Below are positions 44,098 to 48,477 of a stretch of DNA of 48,477 nucleotides, in pieces. A model generated the notes under the pieces. It was not told where the DNA came from. It made no database searches and saw only the letters and a list, made by a program, of their open reading frames with translations. The stretch is from Acidobacteriota bacterium (GTDB lineage Bacteria > Acidobacteriota > Terriglobia > Terriglobales > Acidobacteriaceae), in the NCBI GenBank assembly GCA_003224855.1, contig QHZY01000004.1:1-48477 (forward strand). Reading direction: 5' to 3'. Within the stretch, counting starts at the first letter, position 1, and each line of letters starts with the position of its first letter. Position numbers and translations under genes: made by a program.

Positions 44098-44307
44098 ATG
44101 GTTGACCAGTACTGGCAAGTTCTGTATCGCGCCGCGATGACCGAGTCTGATCCCGCGAAGTTGAACAGCAGGATTGAGGCTGCGCGCCGCGCCATTCGTA
44201 GCCGCCTGGAAGAGGCGGATGATTCAAGGGACAGCCGCGAACGTCAGCAGTTGAACAACGCTCTCTATGCCTTAGAGACTTTGCTGGCCCGCAAGCGATC
44301 TGCGTAG
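44098..44307 (+). CDS. Small helical hypothetical protein
   Basis: A 69-residue helical protein (MVDQYWQVLYRAAMTES, then AARRAIRSRLEEADDS and RQQLNNALYALETLLARKRS). The frame runs back to 44014, but ATG at 44098 has GGGGGG five bases upstream and gives a compact all-helix domain. Family unknown. Confidence 0.55.
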   Translation: MVDQYWQVLYRAAMTESDPAKLNSRIEAARRAIRSRLEEADDSRDSRERQQLNNALYALETLLARKRSA

Positions 44308-44415
44308 CATATCTTCTCCATTCTTTCGTCCGCAAGTTTTTCGTCCAATCTCAGGGCATTGGCTGATCCCCGGCTGAATGGGATTCCGCAATCATTCACC
44401 TATGCGGAGGATGGC

Positions 44416-44535
44416 ATGCGATCCGGAGGCAAAACTCACGCCGACGTTGCAAATGCCGTGTTACTGATTGCGATGGCGAGTGTGATGTTGTTCTTCACCC
44501 TGTTCAGCGCTGTAATGGCTGCCTTGCACCACTGA
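44416..44535 (+). CDS. 39-residue single-pass membrane protein
   Basis: A very small frame: MRSGGKTHADVANAVLLIAM, then a hydrophobic stretch (SVMLFFTLFSAVMAA) ending LHH. GCGGAGGA lies four to five bases before the ATG at 44416, a strong Shine-Dalgarno site. The single helix and the good site support a real protein. Function unknown; it could help a membrane complex nearby. Confidence 0.55.
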   Translation: MRSGGKTHADVANAVLLIAMASVMLFFTLFSAVMAALHH

Positions 44536-44558
44536 AATGGAATCCCTGGAGCAGCGGA

Positions 44559-44588
44559 GTGAGACCGAAGCCGCGAGTGTGATATAAC
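44559..44588 (+). promoter_or_regulatory. Predicted promoter of the TetR-efflux operon
   Basis: -35 GTGAGA (44559-44564), an 18-base spacer and -10 TATAAC (44583-44588). Transcription would start near 44595, giving a leader of about nine bases, so translation of the TetR gene may be nearly leaderless. No Shine-Dalgarno site is seen before its ATG. Confidence 0.45.
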
Positions 44589-44602
44589 TAACTGGTTAGT
44601 TA
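44585..44602. promoter_or_regulatory. TetR operator
   Basis: TAACTAAC-TG-GTTAGTTA is a perfect 8-2-8 palindrome immediately before the TetR start codon and overlapping the predicted -10. Binding of the TetR dimer here would block its own transcription and that of the efflux genes. The size and place match TetR-family operators. Confidence 0.8.
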
Positions 44603-44603
44603 A

Positions 44604-45281
44604 ATGCGAACCCAGCTCAGAACCCGGCAGACGGCCCGCGTCGGCAACCAGGGGAGCCGCAGGGCGATCCTGCAGGCCGCAATTACCGAGTTTTCCCGGG
44701 AAGGCGTAGCGGGCGCACGCACCGATGCGATTGCCCGCGCCGCCAAAGTGAACAAGGCGCTTCTCTACTACTACTTTAAAGATAAGGAATCACTTTACGG
44801 CGCGGTGCTCGACCAGGTTTTCGGCGGACTGATGGACGCCATTATGCAGGTACTGAATCAGAATCTGCGGCCGCGCGACAAGATACTCGCCTACGTCAAA
44901 ACTCATTTCGACTACATCGCTTCGCACCCCAAATACCCGCGACTGGTGCAGGCGGAGATGATGCGCATGGGCCGGGAACAATCTCCGCAGCTGGAGAGAA
45001 TGGCCAGACAGTACTTCCGTCCGCTGTTCGCAAAACTGGCGGAGGTGCTTAGCGCCGGAATCAAAGCTGGTGAATTTCGCGCAGTGGATCCCATGCAGTT
45101 CATTCCGTCGATGATCGCGGTGGTGGTTTTTTATTTCACGTCCATCCCGGTGATGCGAGCGGTGACCGGAGTTGACCCTCTTACTCCCGAGCGACTGGCG
45201 GCCCGGAAAGCGGCGATCGTGGATCTGGTTTCGGCAGCGCTGTTCGAAACTGAACTTTACCCGCCGGGAGCGAACAGGTGA
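44604..45281 (+). CDS. TetR/AcrR family regulator
   Basis: A 225-residue repressor. The N-terminal helix-turn-helix is RRAILQAAITEFSREG, AGARTDAIARAAKVNKALLY, YYFKDKESLYGAVLD (residues about 19-70), standard for the family. The C-terminal helical domain (about 80-215) forms the ligand pocket and dimer interface, and a middle segment resembles the TetR_C type found next to efflux genes. It overlaps the membrane-fusion gene by four bases (GTGA), so it is the first gene of the operon. The ligand may be the drug or dye exported by the pump; not known. Confidence 0.95.
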   Translation: MRTQLRTRQTARVGNQGSRRAILQAAITEFSREGVAGARTDAIARAAKVNKALLYYYFKDKESLYGAVLDQVFGGLMDAIMQVLNQNLRPRDKILAYVKTHFDYIASHPKYPRLVQAEMMRMGREQSPQLERMARQYFRPLFAKLAEVLSAGIKAGEFRAVDPMQFIPSMIAVVVFYFTSIPVMRAVTGVDPLTPERLAARKAAIVDLVSAALFETELYPPGANR

Positions 45282-46375
45282 ACGCACGCAACAAAATTTT
45301 CATTTTGCTGGGCGTCCTGGCCGTCATCGCCCTTGCCTACTACTGGATTTCTACGCCCAGCAATCGCGATCTGGTGCTGATTGGGACGGTCGACGCCAAC
45401 CAGGTGATTATCAGTCCGCAAACCGCGGGGCGGATTTCGAAGCTTCTGGTGGATGAAGGAACTGCGGTGAAGCAGGGCGATCTGATTGCGATCATCGATC
45501 CGGCGGAACTGGAAGCACAGGCGCGGGCGGCAGCCGCGGTGATCGATTCGCTGCGCTCGCAGGTTTCGGCGACACAGGCCACCGAACAGGCGACCGCTGG
45601 TTCAACCACCAGCAGCGTGGCCAATGCTCAAGCCAAGCTGGAGTCAACGCGTGCTCAGCTGGCGCAGTCCGAAGCGATGCTGCAACGGACCGAAAGTGAC
45701 AGTCGGCGCATGATCGAATTGGCGAAGCAGGGCGTGGCCTCCGACCAGGACCGAGTGCAGGCAGAGAGCAGCCTACGGGCGCAGCAAGCGTTGGTTTCTT
45801 CTCTGCAGAAACAAGTGGAAGCCTCGCAGGCCGATCTGAACATGGCACTTGCGAACACCCACCAGGCGCACGCTGCGCAGAGCACGGTGGCTTCGACGCG
45901 GGCGCAGCTGGCAAACGCCGAGGCACAACTGAAAGAGGCGGAAGTGCGCCTGGGCTATACCAAAGTTTATGCGCCCGTTAGCGGCACAGTTTCAGTCCGG
46001 GCGGCGCGCGAGGGTGAGGTACTCACGGCTGGTCAACCAATTGTGACCATTGTTGATTTCGGCGACACCTGGGTGCGGGCCGCAATTCCGGAGACGCAAG
46101 CCGATCACATCGGGATAGGCGATACGCTGCGCATCCGTCTGCCCGGAGGAACGGTGACTTCAGGCAAGGTGTTCTTCAAATCTCCGGAAGCGGACTTCGC
46201 GACCCAGAGGGATGTGAGCCGCCGCAAGCGAGACATCAAGACTATTGTGCTCAAAGTGCGGCTCGACAATCCCAAAGGCGCATATGCACCGGGCATGACC
46301 GCGGACGTGCTGGTTTCTCCCAACCAACTCAAAGGCAGGCCCGACCAGAAAACAGCCGCGGAGCAGCAGCCGTGA
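45278..46375 (+). CDS. HlyD-type membrane-fusion protein
   Basis: A 365-residue periplasmic adaptor with an N-terminal anchor (IFILLGVLAVIALAYYWI), a lipoyl-like half (GRISKLLVDEGTAVKQGDLI), a long coiled coil (about 85-215, Ala/Gln-rich), the second lipoyl half (YTKVYAPVSGTVSVRAAREG) and a beta-barrel (about 265-345). It would link the inner-membrane ABC pump below to an outer-membrane channel coded elsewhere. GTG start at 45278 overlaps tetR; the end overlaps the ABC ATPase GTG by four bases. Confidence 0.94.
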   Translation: MNARNKIFILLGVLAVIALAYYWISTPSNRDLVLIGTVDANQVIISPQTAGRISKLLVDEGTAVKQGDLIAIIDPAELEAQARAAAAVIDSLRSQVSATQATEQATAGSTTSSVANAQAKLESTRAQLAQSEAMLQRTESDSRRMIELAKQGVASDQDRVQAESSLRAQQALVSSLQKQVEASQADLNMALANTHQAHAAQSTVASTRAQLANAEAQLKEAEVRLGYTKVYAPVSGTVSVRAAREGEVLTAGQPIVTIVDFGDTWVRAAIPETQADHIGIGDTLRIRLPGGTVTSGKVFFKSPEADFATQRDVSRRKRDIKTIVLKVRLDNPKGAYAPGMTADVLVSPNQLKGRPDQKTAAEQQP

Positions 46376-47406
46376 CCGCGGAGCCAAAAACCAACGGTAA
46401 AACGGCCGCGGAGAATGCCATTGAGGTGGATCGCATCGTCAAGAAATATGGCGATTTCACCGCGGTAGATGAGGTTACATTCTCTGTGAAAGAAGGCGAA
46501 ATCTTCGGGTTGCTGGGCCCGAATGGCGCCGGAAAATCCACCCTGATCCGCATGATGACCACGCTGATCCCGATCACCTCGGGAACCGCGCGCATTGCCG
46601 GGCATGATGTGCAAAAAGATCCCGATGCCGCGCGGCGCGCGATCGGCGTAATTCCGCAGGCGCTCACTAGCGATATCGATCTGACGGTGGAAGAGAACCT
46701 GAATATCTACGCCAAGCTGTATGACGTGCCAGCCGACAAGCGCAAACGGAACATTGATGAATTGTTGCGGCTGGTTGACCTGACCAAGTGGCGCGATGCG
46801 CAGACCAAAACGCTTTCCGGCGGCATGAGGCGGCGGCTCGAAATCGCGCGAGGGCTGGTGCACAGCCCGCAGATTTTTTTCCTGGACGAACCGACCACCG
46901 GACTCGATCCGGTTTCCCGTGTTGCGGTATGGGAGATGCTCACCGACATCAAAAATCAGCGGCAGCTCACGATTCTGATTACCACCCACTACATGGACGA
47001 AGCAGACCGCTTGTGCGACCGGATCGCAATTGTCGACCACGGCAAGCTGGTTGCGCTCGATGCGCCCGCGGCCCTGAAGGCGAGCGTGCCCGGGTCAACC
47101 GTGATCGAAGCGCAATTCAAGAAAACGCCTGCTGACTGGGAGAAGAGGCTGCAATCGCTGGACGACGTGACCTCCGTCAAGCATGAAGGGGCGAACATGT
47201 ATCGCATTCTGACCAGCAACGGATCGAAGACGACCACCGAACTGGTGGAATTGTCGGTGAAGAGCGGGGTGGACGTGAACTCGCTTTCTGTGCAGAACAC
47301 GACCCTGGACGATGTGTTCGTGCACTACACCGGGCGGCAGCTGCGCGACGAGTTGGTGAAGGCGCACGCCTTCGTGATGCCGCCCAGGCCGGGGATGCAG
47401 CCATGA
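46372..47406 (+). CDS. ABC-2 transporter ATPase (DrrA/CcmA-like)
   Basis: A 344-residue ATPase. Walker A is GPNGAGKST (49-57), the signature is LSGGMRRRLEIARG (148-161), Walker B is IFFLDEP (168-174) followed by the D-loop and the H-loop region TTHYMDEADRL. The C-terminal 100 residues (about 240-344) form an extra domain often seen in DrrA-type ATPases. It works with the ABC-2 permease just downstream. GTG start, overlapping the previous stop; ATGA overlap with the next gene. Confidence 0.95.
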   Translation: MTAEPKTNGKTAAENAIEVDRIVKKYGDFTAVDEVTFSVKEGEIFGLLGPNGAGKSTLIRMMTTLIPITSGTARIAGHDVQKDPDAARRAIGVIPQALTSDIDLTVEENLNIYAKLYDVPADKRKRNIDELLRLVDLTKWRDAQTKTLSGGMRRRLEIARGLVHSPQIFFLDEPTTGLDPVSRVAVWEMLTDIKNQRQLTILITTHYMDEADRLCDRIAIVDHGKLVALDAPAALKASVPGSTVIEAQFKKTPADWEKRLQSLDDVTSVKHEGANMYRILTSNGSKTTTELVELSVKSGVDVNSLSVQNTTLDDVFVHYTGRQLRDELVKAHAFVMPPRPGMQP

Positions 47407-48477
47407 ACCGGATGATGGCAATCGTGGAGCGCGAGATGCGGAAGTTCTTCCGCTCACCGGCGCTGATGCTGGTCGCAATGGTGTTTCCGCTGGTGCAGCT
47501 GGTGGTGCTGGGAAATGCATTCGGCGGAAAAATCAAAGGAGCGCGGCTTGGCCTGGTCGACCAGGACGGCGGCGCACAGGCGATCAGAATCCGGGAGGCG
47601 TTCGACTCTGTGCGCGCGAACATGCGCACCTTCGAGCCGGTCTATTACAACAATGACAGGCAGGCGATGGAGGATGTTCGCAACGGCAAGATTGAAGGAG
47701 CGGTCATCATCCCCCCGCAATATTCACGCCGAGTATACGAGCACGACCAGCCTCGGATTGCGCTGGTGGTGGATAACAGCGACAACTTCATGAGTTCCAC
47801 GCTGGAGGATGAACTCACCCAGATCACGAATGCTTTGAACAATCCAACCGTGGAGCCGCGGATCCTGCAGCGCACGGTATTGCAGATTGTGGAGCTGTAT
47901 CCCTACATCGAGTACATGAAATTTCTTCTGCCCGGATCGATCACGCTGGCAATGTTTGTGTCAGTGATGATCGGCGGAGGCATGTTGTACATCGATGACA
48001 AGGCGCGCGGGGTGCATGAAGGTTACCTGGTGACCCCGATCACGAAAACCGAACTGGTATTCGGCCTGAATGCCGCGGGAGCGATCAAGGCGGTGCTGAC
48101 CGGCATCATCATTACGTTCATCGGGTCGCTGCTGTCGGGCGTCGGCACGCTGTTTGACCCGAGAACTGCGCTGGGCCTGCTGGTAATGATCGTTCTGACC
48201 TCGGTGGCTTTCAACACCATGATGTTCCTGCTGATGGTGCGAGTGGAAGATCCGCTGGTCCCGCGTGCAGTGTTCGGAATCCTGAATACACTGCTGTTTT
48301 TTCCCAGCGGCTCAATCTACCCGATTCAGGCATTTCCGTGGTGGTTGCGGGTGATCGCGAAGGTCGAGCCGTTCACCTACGCGGTGCACGGTTTTAAGGG
48401 CCTGCTGCTGAAGGAAGCCGGCTTTACTGCGATAGTTCCGGACATGATCTATCTTTCGCTGTTCGCGGTGATTACGC
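47403..48477 (+). CDS. ABC-2 permease, 5' part (cut by window end)
   Basis: At least 358 residues of an ABC-2 type permease. ATG at 47403 overlaps the ATPase stop. The N-terminus is MNRMMAIVEREMRKFFRSPA, a first transmembrane helix follows (LMLVAMVFPLVQLVVLG), and then a large extracytoplasmic loop (about 45-165: VDQDGGAQAIRIREAFDSV, VIIPPQYSRRVYEHDQP, VVDNSDNF) of the YbhR/DrrB-like type. After it come several helices (SITLAMFVSVMIGGGMLYI, VLTGIIITFIGSLL) and the conserved PFTYAVHGFKGLL. No stop occurs before the window end. It forms the pore of the exporter with the ATPase and the HlyD protein. Confidence 0.93.
   Translation, partial: MNRMMAIVEREMRKFFRSPALMLVAMVFPLVQLVVLGNAFGGKIKGARLGLVDQDGGAQAIRIREAFDSVRANMRTFEPVYYNNDRQAMEDVRNGKIEGAVIIPPQYSRRVYEHDQPRIALVVDNSDNFMSSTLEDELTQITNALNNPTVEPRILQRTVLQIVELYPYIEYMKFLLPGSITLAMFVSVMIGGGMLYIDDKARGVHEGYLVTPITKTELVFGLNAAGAIKAVLTGIIITFIGSLLSGVGTLFDPRTALGLLVMIVLTSVAFNTMMFLLMVRVEDPLVPRAVFGILNTLLFFPSGSIYPIQAFPWWLRVIAKVEPFTYAVHGFKGLLLKEAGFTAIVPDMIYLSLFAVIT

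Noticed and set aside
46105-47040. A 311-codon minus-strand frame over the ABC ATPase
   Set aside because: The plus-strand ATPase has all Walker and signature motifs; the antisense frame has none.
1-48477. tRNA, rRNA, CRISPR, prophage or IS elements
   Set aside because: No T-loop-like GGTTCGAATC stretch with a cloverleaf, no spaced repeats, no transposase or integrase frames were found by eye; a covariance-model search would be needed to be certain.

Overview
The window looks like a chromosomal stretch of a soil-type member of the Acidobacteriota. The phylum is my inference from the gene families: a roughly 1,060-residue secreted BNR/sortilin-type protein, a CRTAC1 protein with an ASPIC/UnbV tail, a small protein with RAxWA-type repeats, a minor-pilin operon with a PilX-like protein, and a PilZ protein. 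No rRNA, tRNA, CRISPR array, phage gene or transposase was seen. Both strands are densely coded, with many 4-bp start/stop overlaps.

Layout. 1-7146 (+): exopolysaccharide/O-antigen locus with the end of an initiating sugar-phosphate transferase, a Wzy/WaaL-like membrane protein, a GT4 glycosyltransferase, a fused double GT4 glycosyltransferase, a broken rfbB and an intact rfbD. 7143-10328 (-): secreted beta-propeller protein. 10614-15656 (+): PilZ protein, then the pseudopilins GspH/FimT, PilV and PilW, an exported coiled-coil protein, a PilX-like protein and a small unknown protein. 15683-23299 (-): a sugar MFS transporter, an ABC exporter and a large NdvB-like glucan synthase that is broken near its C-terminus. 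23629-27539 (-): electron-transfer flavoprotein genes etfB, a small membrane protein, etfA and the ETF:quinone oxidoreductase. 27651-30796: two small proteins, then a (-) operon of a Tat-exported molybdopterin oxidoreductase, a cytochrome b, an ECF sigma factor and its zinc anti-sigma factor. 30931-41371: threonine aldolase, a DUF1223 thioredoxin-like protein, the CRTAC1 protein, a zinc alcohol dehydrogenase with an SRPBCC protein, a frameshifted cytochrome c, a repeat protein, a DHA2 MFS pump and a cNMP/thioredoxin-like/FAD fusion oxidoreductase. 41567-44535 (+): a TPM protein, a nucleotidyltransferase-like protein, LemA and three small proteins. 44604-48477 (+): TetR regulator, membrane-fusion protein, ABC ATPase and ABC-2 permease (cut by the window end), with a clear palindromic operator over the TetR promoter.

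Most notable. Two conserved enzymes, rfbB and the glucan synthase, each lack about 70 internal residues with a frame change at the junction, and a cytochrome c carries a one-base loss inside its heme motif. Either the genome is decaying at these loci or the assembly has a systematic defect; read mapping would decide. The best candidate for an under-described system is the operon that links an MsrP-like periplasmic repair enzyme and a membrane cytochrome b to an ECF sigma factor whose anti-sigma partner carries a predicted periplasmic Ada-like cysteine domain. This layout suggests an envelope oxidative- or chlorine-stress sensor, but the sequence alone does not prove it.
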